Assembly (NCBI GenBank): GCA_050700835.1
Contig: JBOHDX010000111.1
Span: forward strand, 1 to 8,626
Origin: JBOHDX01 sp050700835
GTDB lineage: Bacteria; Actinomycetota; Actinomycetes; Propionibacteriales; Nocardioidaceae
Length of the DNA stretch: 8,626 nt
Reading direction: 5' to 3'
Shown here: in pieces, positions 1 to 6,415 of the stretch
Layout: each line of letters starts with the position of its first letter
How positions within the stretch are numbered: the stretch's first letter is position 1
Made by a program: the position numbers and the translations under genes
Notes under the pieces: generated by a model
What the model was told of the DNA's origin: nothing
The model's database searches: none
What the model saw: only the letters and a program-made list of their open reading frames with translations

Positions 1-134
1 GTTGTCGAGCTTGTCTTGTGCGCCGAGCGCGCTGGTGCTGAGTGAGCGGGTGCAGCGACGGCGGAGCTGGCGAACATGGCGATGACCGCCGTGATGCCGC
101 CGATCGCTGTGATGACCTTTGCTCTCGTTCTCAT
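1..134 (-). CDS. Secreted protein of unknown function, N-terminal part (runs off left edge)
   Basis: An ATG at 134-132 opens a frame that stays open to the window edge, giving 44 residues. They begin MRTRAKVITAIGGITAVIAM and continue with FASSAVAAPAHSAPARSAHK. This is a textbook Sec signal peptide: Arg/Lys-rich start, a hydrophobic stretch of about 16 residues and a likely signal peptidase site after AVA-A (near residues 27-28). An Ala/Ser/Pro/His-rich linker follows. The start is fixed by a strong ribosome binding site, GAAAGGA on the minus strand, 7 nt upstream. The mature domain is outside the window, so the function cannot be named. The gene lies downstream of, and on the same strand as, the broken methyltransferase, but about 200 bp separate them and it probably has its own promoter. 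Confidence 0.8.
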   Translation of the reverse strand, partial: MRTRAKVITAIGGITAVIAMFASSAVAAPAHSAPARSAHKTSST

Positions 135-141
135 GACGCGT

Positions 142-148
142 TCCTTTC
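142..148 (-). promoter_or_regulatory. Ribosome binding site of the secreted protein at 1-134
   Basis: Read on the minus strand this is GAAAGGA, a near-consensus Shine-Dalgarno sequence 7 nt before the ATG at 134. It decides the start of the partial secreted-protein gene. Confidence 0.75.
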
Positions 149-336
149 GAGAGCCGGACGCCACGGGGTGTGGGGGGGGCCAAAGGCAAAGTAGCGCTGG
201 CGGATACCACGCGGAAGCCCTGTACAGCAACTACTTTCGCGGCACTTCTCGGTGATTGTCGGACACGATTTTCTTGCTGCGGGGAGGCGCTGTCGCAATG
301 ATCCGCACTTGGTCGCTGAGGATGGTCGACCGGGTG

Positions 337-1127
337 GACTGCGCGCGCCCAGAACCTGTGACCGACGGTGCGCAGAGGCCCCGACCGGCTCCGGTCATGC
401 AGCTCCCGCAAGCGGCTGCGGAGGAGGTGCCGCCACGTCTCGGCGTCGGTCGCATCGATGTCGGTGAACGCCCAGGGCGTGCTCCGGCAGTACGCCACGA
501 GCGCGCCCACGTCGGTGAACCGCGTGGCAGGGCGCTCCTCGCCACCGGCGAGCGCTGCCCAGCCCGCGGCCAGCAGCTGTCGCCGGGCCTCGGCAAGGTC
601 CCAGATCGGCTCCTGGCCGGCGAGACCGAGCAGGGCGCGAACCGAGGTGGTCTCGTCGCTGCCGACCTGCGCAGTGACGAACAAGCCCTGGGGTCCGGTG
701 ATCCGGTACACCTCGCCAGCGTCGAACGCCTCGTGCCGGTTCAAGACCAGGTCGAAGGCATGGTCACCGAACGGCAGGCCGGGCCGGGTCCGTACCGACA
801 CCGTGTTGTCGTCAGCACCGACGCACTGCACGAGCGCAACACCCAACGGGCGCAGGGTGTCCAATGCCTGCGGGATCGTCGCGGTCCACTCCTCGTAGGC
901 CACTGTCGTCGCGGGCAAGGGGGTGAGATCGGCGAGTGCGCTGCCATCCCCGGTGCCCATGTCGAGCAACCTGCGGCACACACGCACGCCATGGCCCGCA
1001 ACCCCGGCCACGTCCAGGACGGTCGGCCAGGAAGGTAGCGCCCCGGGAGGAAGCCCGCGCCCCAGTAGGCCTCCACATCGACCGCGAGGCCCTCCTCGAG
1101 GAGCTCATCGAAGGCACGCTCGGCCAT
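337..1127 (-). pseudogene. Class I SAM-dependent methyltransferase, frameshifted and without a stop at the expected end
   Basis: The N-terminal 30 or so residues (MAERAFDELLEEGLAVDVEA and on) are read from the ATG at 1127. Near 1030-1048 the homology moves to another frame, where it continues as LPSWPTVLDVAGVAGHGVRV. A one-base loss in the CCCGGGG tract at about 1041-1047 would explain this. The second frame has the SAM-binding motif I LLDMGTGDG at about 966-943, then FDLVLNRHEAF and GLFVTAQVG, then DVGALVAYCRSTPWAF, all typical of one actinobacterial methyltransferase group that acts on an unknown, probably small-molecule, substrate. Family resemblance ends at about GHRFWARAV (337). The frame has no stop there and stays open to the window edge. 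The gene diverges from folD across 81 bp. A sequencing error could mimic the frameshift, but the missing stop would be a second, independent fault. Confidence 0.75.
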
Positions 1128-1208
1128 CCACCCAACTTAACCCGGCACCGGACCGGTCGGATGGATGCGGTGCAGGCGGGTCGACCGTGCATGACAGACT
1201 GCGGCCTC

Positions 1209-2063
1209 GTGACCGCGAAGATCCTGGACGGCAAGAAGGCCGCAGCCGACATCAAGGCGGACCTCACCCGGCGGGTCGCGACGCTGCGGCAGCAGGGATT
1301 CGTCCCCGGTCTAGGCACCGTGCTCGTGGGGAACGATCCAGGCAGCACGTGGTACGTCAACGGCAAGCACCGCGACTGCGCGCAGGTCGGCATCGCGTCT
1401 ATCCGGGAGAACCTGCCCGACACGGCCACCCAGCAACAAGTCGAGGCGGCCGTTGACCGGCTGAACGCCGATCCCGCCTGCACCGGCTACCTGGTGCAGC
1501 TCCCGCTGCCGAAGGGGTTCGACGAGCCGTCCGTGCTGGCGCGGGTCGACTCGGAGAAGGACGTCGACGGGCTGCATCCGATGAACCTCGGCTGGCTCGT
1601 CCTCGGGCATCCGGCCCCGTTGCCATGCACCCCCCGCGGCATCGTCGACCTGCTGCGCCGCAACGGCGTCGAGATCGCCGGCGCCAACGTGTGCGTGATC
1701 GGTCGAGGGATCACCGTGGGGCGCTCCCTCGGCCTGCTGCTGACCAGGCGTACCGAGAACGCCACCGTGACGTTGTGCCACACCGGGACGAAGGACCTCG
1801 CCGCCGAAGTACGCCACGCTGACATCGTGGTCGCCGCGGCCGGCGTCCCGGGGCTCGTGACGGCTGACATGGTCAAGCCCGGTGCCGCGCTGCTCGACGT
1901 CGGGGTGAGCCGGGGCCCGGACGGCATCGTCGGCGACGTCCACCCGGAGGCTGTCGAGGTGGCCGGCTGGATCTCGCCCAACCCTGGCGGGGTCGGCCCC
2001 ATGACCCGGGCCATGCTGCTGACCAACGTCGTCGAGCGCGCGGAGAGGCTCGCTGCTCGATGA
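1209..2063 (+). CDS. folD: FolD, methylenetetrahydrofolate dehydrogenase / methenyltetrahydrofolate cyclohydrolase
   Basis: Cytosolic bifunctional enzyme of one-carbon metabolism. It interconverts 5,10-methylene-, 5,10-methenyl- and 10-formyl-tetrahydrofolate using NADP, feeding purine and formyl-methionine synthesis. From the GTG at 1209 it is 284 residues, the usual family length. Visible landmarks are the YxxxK active-site pair Y49/K53 (TWYVNGKHRDCAQVGI), VQLPLP at 96-101, KDVDGLHP with the folate-site Asp near 120, the NADP loop GRGITVGRS at 165-173, and PNPGGVGPMT near 257-266. The GTG is preferred because VTAKILDGK matches the normal FolD N-terminus. An in-frame ATG at 1191 would add six residues, and neither start has a strong Shine-Dalgarno. 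Its TGA overlaps the ATG of the DUF3017 gene, so the two are co-translated. The 81 bp upstream must hold the divergent promoters, but I could not place boxes there. Confidence 0.97.
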   Translation: MTAKILDGKKAAADIKADLTRRVATLRQQGFVPGLGTVLVGNDPGSTWYVNGKHRDCAQVGIASIRENLPDTATQQQVEAAVDRLNADPACTGYLVQLPLPKGFDEPSVLARVDSEKDVDGLHPMNLGWLVLGHPAPLPCTPRGIVDLLRRNGVEIAGANVCVIGRGITVGRSLGLLLTRRTENATVTLCHTGTKDLAAEVRHADIVVAAAGVPGLVTADMVKPGAALLDVGVSRGPDGIVGDVHPEAVEVAGWISPNPGGVGPMTRAMLLTNVVERAERLAAR

Positions 2064-2338
2064 GCGGTCTCGACCGCCCGCAGCTCGGGACTGGTGTCTA
2101 TCTGCTGGTGCTGGCCGCCCTGGTGGTCGCGCTCGTGCTCGTCTCCCTCGGCTCGTGGCGGTTAGGCCTCGGCGTGGCCGGCGCGTCAGTCATCGTGGCG
2201 TGCGTCGCGCGTGGCGTGATCCCGGAGCGCATGGCCGGTCTGCTCCGGATCCGACGGCGGGCGAGCGACATGGTCATGATGGCGGTGATCGGCGTCGGCC
2301 TGGTCGTGCTCGCGTTCATCGTGCCGACCCGACCCTGA
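2060..2338 (+). CDS. DUF3017 small integral membrane protein
   Basis: A 92-residue hydrophobic protein with three predicted membrane helices at about 11-30, 34-52 and 70-88. A basic loop between helices 2 and 3 (RIRRRASD) probably faces the cytosol. Size, helix pattern and position right after folD and before mdh match the DUF3017 family of actinobacteria, whose function is unknown. Its ATG overlaps the folD stop (ATGA), which indicates translational coupling. No catalytic residues are apparent. The stop codon lies within a short direct repeat (CCGACCCGACC at 2324-2334 and 2340-2350). Confidence 0.88.
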   Translation: MSGLDRPQLGTGVYLLVLAALVVALVLVSLGSWRLGLGVAGASVIVACVARGVIPERMAGLLRIRRRASDMVMMAVIGVGLVVLAFIVPTRP

Positions 2339-2591
2339 TCCGACCCGACCTCGAGCCGCTTCCCGCTGTTGTCAACGCTTCGCTTGAAGTGTCCGAGTCA
2401 GGGGGCAAGACAACGCTGCGGGTCACAGCCCTACGAGCCGACCTTGCCGCGGACCTGGGCGTCTCTGCGTGGCAGTCTTCTGTACTGACTGCGGGACCGG
2501 GGACAAACCGTTCCCAAAGTCCTTGCAACCCATGCCGTGCTGGGTGTAAAGGATGTCCCGAGTCGACCCGAAAATAGCTGGAGGGGGCCGG
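2339..2591. other. Non-coding junction between the core operon and accessory DNA
   Basis: No convincing gene on either strand; the open frames crossing it look random. It begins with the second copy of an 11-bp direct repeat. From about 2490 onwards base composition becomes less GC-rich. A stretch at about 2546-2566 (GTGTAAAGGATGTCCCGAGTC) recalls terminal sequences of IS481-type elements, but I see no matching inverted end nearby. It may mark old insertion scars next to the IS110 remnant. No clear terminator for the folD operon was found here. Confidence 0.5.
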
Positions 2592-3190
2592 TCAGGCGGC
2601 CGCGGGTTCGAGGGAGACGCGGTAGCCGAGGCGTTCGAGTTGGCTGAGTGCTCGGCGACGTCGGTGCTCGGGGTTGTCGCGGGTGAGGAAGTAGTCCGCG
2701 CGAAGGTACCGGTAGAAGGTGTGGGTACCTGGGATGTGCCAGGCCCCGACGAGCAGGCTGTGAGCAACTGCGGCGTGGGCTGGGTTGCGGCCGCGGCGGA
2801 CCGCCACTCGTCGGAACTGTGCAAGGGCGTAGGAGTTCTTCCTTCGGATCGCGCGCATCGCGGCTGTGCCGAGTGCGGCCTTGAGCCTACGGTCGCCGGG
2901 TCGGGTGTGGCGGGCTTGCTTCTACCGGCGGGCTTGTTGTTCCCGGGACAGACTCCGGCCCACGATTCCAGGGGTACGCCGGTATCGAAACGGGTCATGT
3001 CCGTCCCGATCTCGGCGCTGATGACTTCAGCGGTAGGATTTCGACGCCAGGAATCGAGTCCAGCTGGTCAACCTCGCAGCGGCACGGCTCGACCTCGGAA
3101 TCTATGCGCGTGTTGAGTTCAGCGATCATGCGGTTGATGGGTGTCGATGTGGTCGCAAATCATGCGCGCGAGACAACCTTGGGTGTACGG
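2592..3190 (-). mobile_element. Decayed IS110-family transposase remnant (C-terminal half)
   Basis: Read on the minus strand, four frame segments line up in order with an actinobacterial IS110-type transposase. They are CLARMICDHIDTH (about 3175-3137), then MIAELNTRIDSEVEP to DQLDSIPGV (3129 to about 3045), then AEVISAEIGTDMTRF to ESWAGVCPGNN (3031 to about 2930), then RRKNSYALAQF to LERLGYRVSLEP, ending in TGA at 2592. That makes three frame changes, and the N-terminal DEDD/RuvC-like half is missing. The normal ...GNNESAGK... region, where the Transposase_20 domain carries its catalytic serine, reads GNNKPAG here, so that serine appears to be lost. The element is therefore dead. IS110 elements lack classical inverted repeats, so its outer ends cannot be set; 3190 is where recognisable homology fades. 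Confidence 0.88.
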
Positions 3191-3228
3191 TTGAGCCGAG
3201 GCAGTGCGTAGTCGGCGGTCTCCCAGCT

Positions 3229-3233
3229 AAGGA
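3229..3233 (+). promoter_or_regulatory. Ribosome binding site of the broken secreted-protein gene
   Basis: AAGGA lies 7 nt before the ATG at 3241, within CTAAGGAATTC. It is a strong Shine-Dalgarno and shows that translation was meant to start at 3241, which supports the pseudogene call. Confidence 0.75.
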
Positions 3234-3240
3234 ATTCATC

Positions 3241-3668
3241 ATGAAGAAGCTCTCGGCGGCAATCACGACCGCGATGGCGATAACGTTCGGCAGCCTTGCT
3301 CTCGCCTGACCTGCTTCGGCGGCGACCATTACCCACAGCTGCGGCTTGTCGGCACAGATGTGCGTGTTCTAAAAACTCGCCCGGGTACGGTCTGGGGGCC
3401 GAGTACGGCAACAGCTCGGATGTCTACAGTTTCAACCCACAGTACAACGGCGGAAACACCTATGCGTTCAAGGTTGGCGCTTACGGCTCCGCGGGTGCCG
3501 GCCAGAGCGTCTGGAACAACACAGGTGGTGCGGGCGACTATTCGAGTTACCGCAACTTCGCCGTGTGGCAAACCATGACTACCAAGCCCATACGACGTGG
3601 TTCCTTACGGCCATTACATCGGTCTCACGAACACCCACAACAACGACACCTCGATGGGTTGGATCTGA
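3241..3668 (+). pseudogene. Secreted I36/crystallin-like small protein, broken by a stop and two frameshifts
   Basis: The ATG at 3241 starts a signal peptide, MKKLSAAITTAMAITFGSLA, interrupted by TGA at 3307-3309 just before the expected cleavage region PASAA. The same frame continues THSCGLSAQMCVF up to TAA at 3370. Skipping one base there gives KNSPGYGLGAEYGNSSDVYS and, further on, GAGQSVWNNTGGAGDYSS. A second one-base slip near 3587-3590 gives YDVVPYGHYIGLTNTHNNDT, then SMGWI and TGA at 3666-3668. The repaired product is about 142 residues, with a mature domain rich in Gly, Asn, Tyr and Ser. Its CVFKNSPGYG and NNxxS-like repeats resemble peptidase-inhibitor-I36/beta-gamma-crystallin-like secreted proteins; this family assignment is tentative. 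It sits directly upstream of an export-type operon and may have been its substrate. Base composition is lower in GC than the core genes. Confidence 0.72.
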
Positions 3669-4621
3669 TACTTCGCCAGCGAGCGTCGGCATTCGGCAGG
3701 CGGTCGCTCGTCGTCGTTGCCGCAGTCGCGGTCATCTCGGGTTGCGCTTCCACGCCTTCCGCATCCAGCCGAGACCTCCCGACGCTGCATCCTTATAGCG
3801 GTAACGGCGGGACCGCTTCACAGAGCACTACGATGCCGGGTCTGCTCCCGTTGCAGCAGTACATGCTGCGCGGCCGCGACTATGACACCGTCCAGCGCGC
3901 AGTCACGATTCTCGCGCAGCAGTGCATGGACAAGCAGGGGTTCCATATTCAGTTGCCACCGCCCGTGCCGGCTGCTGGATCGATGGTTGACATCAGTGTT
4001 CGGCGCTATGGGGCGCCAAACACTCTGGGGGATGCCCAGAAGTACGGATATCAGGTGCCGCCCGAGGACACGCCGACCCCGACGGCGGCCGACCAAGCCT
4101 TCGACCGTTCTGTGACGCCTGCGGAAAGGAAGGCTCTGGTCGGCGCGACACTAGCCGGCGCAAACGCTCCATACCGGAACGGATGTGTAGGCGACGCGGA
4201 CCGGCATTTGATGGGAAGTTCGTCGGCCATCCAAGTTGACGGGCTCGCGGACCCACTGTTAATCCGTCAGGTAAATGACGATCCGAGGGCGGTTGAATCG
4301 CTGACCGAGGAGGCGGATCTGAAGAAGTTCGCGCGATGCATGAGTGCGGCCGGGTATCCCGATGTGACAGGCCCACTTCAGCTGCCGCGGCAGTTCGACA
4401 ACGCGGGAACATTCACGACGACAGTCAGCAAGGCGCAAATCAGCGCAGCGGTGACGCAGTTCGACTGTCGGCAATCGAGTGGGGTTGAGGCGGCGATGCG
4501 GGCGGCCGAAGTGGTGTTCCAGCTCAAGGCGATAGACGCGAATCCGGTAGCGTTTGCTCAGGTGAAGGCAGAGTTGGCCGCTGTGGTGCGTCGCGCGACC
4601 ACGATTGTCGCAGGCGGATGA
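3659..4621 (+). CDS. Lipoprotein with two CMxxxG(F/Y) motifs, associated with an ABC exporter
   Basis: Start uncertain. The frame is open far upstream, but that part is the pseudogene read through, so the real start is near the TTG at 3659 (320 residues), with no strong ribosome binding site. A basic stretch (RQRASAFGRR) and hydrophobic core (SLVVVAAVAV) lead to a lipobox ISGC, with the lipidated Cys at about residue 29. The protein would be anchored on the outer face of the membrane. A Ser/Thr/Pro-rich linker follows. Two similar motifs, CMDKQGF (Cys 89) and CMSAAGY (Cys 227), are each followed by a single Cys (176 and 270), suggesting two disulfides and perhaps an internal duplication. I do not know a function for this family, although such CM-motif lipoproteins occur beside adaptor and ABC genes in actinobacteria. 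Its stop overlaps the adaptor ATG by 4 bp, so it belongs to the transporter operon. Confidence 0.78.
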   Translation: MDLILRQRASAFGRRSLVVVAAVAVISGCASTPSASSRDLPTLHPYSGNGGTASQSTTMPGLLPLQQYMLRGRDYDTVQRAVTILAQQCMDKQGFHIQLPPPVPAAGSMVDISVRRYGAPNTLGDAQKYGYQVPPEDTPTPTAADQAFDRSVTPAERKALVGATLAGANAPYRNGCVGDADRHLMGSSSAIQVDGLADPLLIRQVNDDPRAVESLTEEADLKKFARCMSAAGYPDVTGPLQLPRQFDNAGTFTTTVSKAQISAAVTQFDCRQSSGVEAAMRAAEVVFQLKAIDANPVAFAQVKAELAAVVRRATTIVAGG

Positions 4622-5721
4622 GTCGGGGCGCGGTCAGGAAGCCGACTCGCTCGTTTGCAGTACTGGTGACGGTGGCGTTGGTGGCGATGCTGTTGGGTGT
4701 GCTGTTGGGGCGTTCGATCCGCTCCCCAGCGCAGCAAGCGCTGGACACTCAGCCTCCGGGCAAGTCGGTGATCACTGCGCCGGTGACATCGCGTGCGTCG
4801 ACCGGTCAGGTCGTCACGCGCGGCACGATTGCAGTCGGGCAGACAGTTTCGGTAGGTCCGGTTCAGGCCTCGACCCCGGTGTCAGTGGTGACGGGCGTCT
4901 TCGTCGCGTCGGGGCAGACGGTCAGGGCTGGCCGCCGGTTGATCGAGGTATCGGGGCGTCCGGTATTTCTGCTGCAAGGTGCCTTCGCTGCGTATCGCGA
5001 TATTCGCATCGGTGAAAGAGGCCCAGACGCTGCCGAAGTCAACCGAGCTCTCTCCCGAATCGGCCTCCCCGCTCTCAAGGGCAGCACCTTCACAGCGGGC
5101 ACGTCGTCCGCACTGGCGGAGTTGTACCGGCGGTTCGGCTACGCGTCGCCGAGCGGTGGTGGCCTGGATCGCCGCGAGGTGGTGTTCGCCCCGGATTCGT
5201 CGGCCGTGGTTACCTCGGTCGTTGCCCGGGTGGGCGGCTCAGCCACAACAGCCAACCTGGTAGTGATGTCCTCGGGCAAGACGTTGGTGAGCGCAAACAT
5301 GGACCCGAACTCTGCCCGAGCCGTGCACGTGGGAGATGCTGCGGAGATCTTCCTCGACGGCTCGGGTGGGCAGGTAAGCGCCCGGGTCGCGAGCGTGACC
5401 GTGGGGAGCACTGTGCAAACGACCTCCCTCACCCTGAAGCCGCTGGCACCCATCGACCCAACGAACAGCGGCGCGGATGTCCGCGTTGTTGTCACGGAGC
5501 GGTCAACGGGGAAGTCGACGCTGAGCGTTCCGGTCTCGGCGGTGTACTCCCAGTCCAATGGCCAGACCGCCGTCGTCGTACAAGCTGGTTCTAGCCAACA
5601 GGTGGTACCCGTCCAGGTGGGACCTGTCGTGGGTGGGTTCATTGGGGTCGCGCCAATGAGCGGCGGACCCGGACTGCGCGTGGGCGATCAGGTGGTGGTC
5701 AGTGGACCCGGTCTCAACTGA
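4618..5721 (+). CDS. MacA/HlyD-like membrane-anchored adaptor with a peptidoglycan-binding-like segment
   Basis: A 367-residue protein with a basic N-terminus, one membrane helix at about 12-30 and a large extracytoplasmic part. Residues about 65-130 look like the first half of a lipoyl/barrel-sandwich domain (VVTRGTIAVGQTV, then VTGVFVASGQTVRAG). Residues about 134-175 (RGPDAAEVNRALSRIGL to LAELYRRFGY) resemble a peptidoglycan-binding-1 helical segment at the place where Gram-negative MacA carries its coiled-coil hairpin. Barrel and membrane-proximal parts follow (VPVSAVY, then LRVGDQVVVSGPG at the C-terminus). In the family such adaptors join an ABC permease to outer envelope layers. Here the wall-binding segment presumably replaces contact with a TolC channel (inference). 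The ATG overlaps the lipoprotein stop, and the 3' end overlaps the ATPase gene by 20 bp. Confidence 0.87.
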   Translation: MSRGAVRKPTRSFAVLVTVALVAMLLGVLLGRSIRSPAQQALDTQPPGKSVITAPVTSRASTGQVVTRGTIAVGQTVSVGPVQASTPVSVVTGVFVASGQTVRAGRRLIEVSGRPVFLLQGAFAAYRDIRIGERGPDAAEVNRALSRIGLPALKGSTFTAGTSSALAELYRRFGYASPSGGGLDRREVVFAPDSSAVVTSVVARVGGSATTANLVVMSSGKTLVSANMDPNSARAVHVGDAAEIFLDGSGGQVSARVASVTVGSTVQTTSLTLKPLAPIDPTNSGADVRVVVTERSTGKSTLSVPVSAVYSQSNGQTAVVVQAGSSQQVVPVQVGPVVGGFIGVAPMSGGPGLRVGDQVVVSGPGLN

Positions 5722-6415
5722 GCGGGACGTGGCGGGCTCAGGACCGCTGATCCGGCTGGATCAGGTGGAGCGCCGATACCCGGGGCCCCCCGTGGTCGTC
5801 GCATTGCGTGATGCGACCTTCAGCGTAACTTCGGGTGAGTACCTGGCGTTGATGGGCCCATCGGGCTCGGGCAAGTCGACATTGCTTAATGTGCTCGGGT
5901 TGCTAACCCGGCCGAGCGGTGGGCGCTACTACCTCGGCGGCCTCGACGTCGCTGCCTTGACCGAGCGGGAGATGGCGGGTGTCCGCGCCCAATGGGTCGG
6001 GACAGTCTTCCAAGCATTCCATCTGTTGACTGATCGCTCTGCTGAGGCGAACGTGTCGATGGGAGCGCTCTACGGCGGGCACAGGCTACGCCGCGACGAG
6101 ATCCGGGAACGTGCTAGGGGGACGTTGAAGCGAGTCGGTCTGTCCCACCGGGTCGGTGCGATGCCCTCCACTCTGTCTGGTGGCGAGCGGCAGCGTGTCG
6201 CGATCGCCCGGGCCCTGATGATGCGGCCGCGGTTGCTGCTGTGCGATGAGCCGACGGGAAACCTCGACTCGACGACTGCGGCTGAAATCCTTGAATTGTT
6301 CAGCGAACTCCATGGACAGGGTCAGGCGCTGATCATGATCACGCATTCGCCTGACGTGGCCGCACGAGCAGACCGGCGCCTCTCGATGAACGACGGTGTG
6401 GTGACCGAGGCATGA
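5702..6415 (+). CDS. ABC transporter ATP-binding protein, MacB/LolD type
   Basis: Cytosolic ATPase of 237 residues that powers the permease encoded next to it. All motifs are intact: Walker A GPSGSGKST (52-60), Q-loop Gln in VFQAFHLL (Gln 104), signature LSGGERQRVAIARAL (158 on), Walker B LLLCDEPTGNLD (178 on) and H-loop His in MITHSPD (His 215). The layout matches the MacB/LolD/FtsE subfamily, which drives mechanotransmission rather than substrate passage through the membrane. The start used here is the GTG at 5702, overlapping the adaptor by 20 bp. A second in-frame GTG at 5729, just after the adaptor stop, would remove nine residues that carry no conserved motif and is nearly as likely. 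Its stop overlaps the permease ATG by 4 bp. Confidence 0.95.
   Translation: MDPVSTERDVAGSGPLIRLDQVERRYPGPPVVVALRDATFSVTSGEYLALMGPSGSGKSTLLNVLGLLTRPSGGRYYLGGLDVAALTEREMAGVRAQWVGTVFQAFHLLTDRSAEANVSMGALYGGHRLRRDEIRERARGTLKRVGLSHRVGAMPSTLSGGERQRVAIARALMMRPRLLLCDEPTGNLDSTTAAEILELFSELHGQGQALIMITHSPDVAARADRRLSMNDGVVTEA

Noticed and set aside
256..1038. Long plus-strand open frame of 260 residues
   Set aside because: It is antisense to the methyltransferase, whose motifs are clear on the minus strand. Its product is Arg/Gly/Pro-rich with no domain, the usual shadow of a GC-rich gene.
1128..1208. Divergent promoter pair or folate riboswitch upstream of folD
   Set aside because: Promoters must be here, but no convincing -35/-10 boxes or riboswitch structure could be placed by eye in 81 bp; only a short palindrome GACCGGTC at 1151-1158 was seen.
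2546..2566. Terminal repeat of a second insertion sequence (IS481-like)
   Set aside because: The sequence recalls such ends, but no partner inverted repeat or transposase fragment was found, so it is mentioned only as a note in the junction entry.
2553..3116. Plus-strand open frame of 187 residues
   Set aside because: It is antisense to the IS110 remnant and shows no family features.
3362..3375. Programmed +1 frameshifting at TTC TAA, as in prfB, to express the secreted protein
   Set aside because: Skipping one base at the stop does restore the family frame, but Phe-tRNA would pair badly after slipping, there is an earlier in-frame TGA in the signal peptide, and a second shift is needed near 3588. 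Decay is simpler.
3241..3668. Lactococcin 972-type bacteriocin
   Set aside because: The setting next to an ABC system is suggestive, but the mature sequence lacks the Lcn972 pattern and there is no bacteriocin-associated multi-helix membrane protein. The repeats fit an I36/crystallin-like protein better.
3296..4621. A single 441-residue protein
   Set aside because: Its first ~120 residues are the out-of-signal middle part of the secreted-protein pseudogene followed by out-of-frame sequence, and a functional lipobox would be buried inside. It was split into a pseudogene and a lipoprotein.
5139..5642. Minus-strand open frame of 167 residues inside the adaptor gene
   Set aside because: Thr/Pro/Arg-rich shadow of the adaptor gene; no ribosome binding site or domain.
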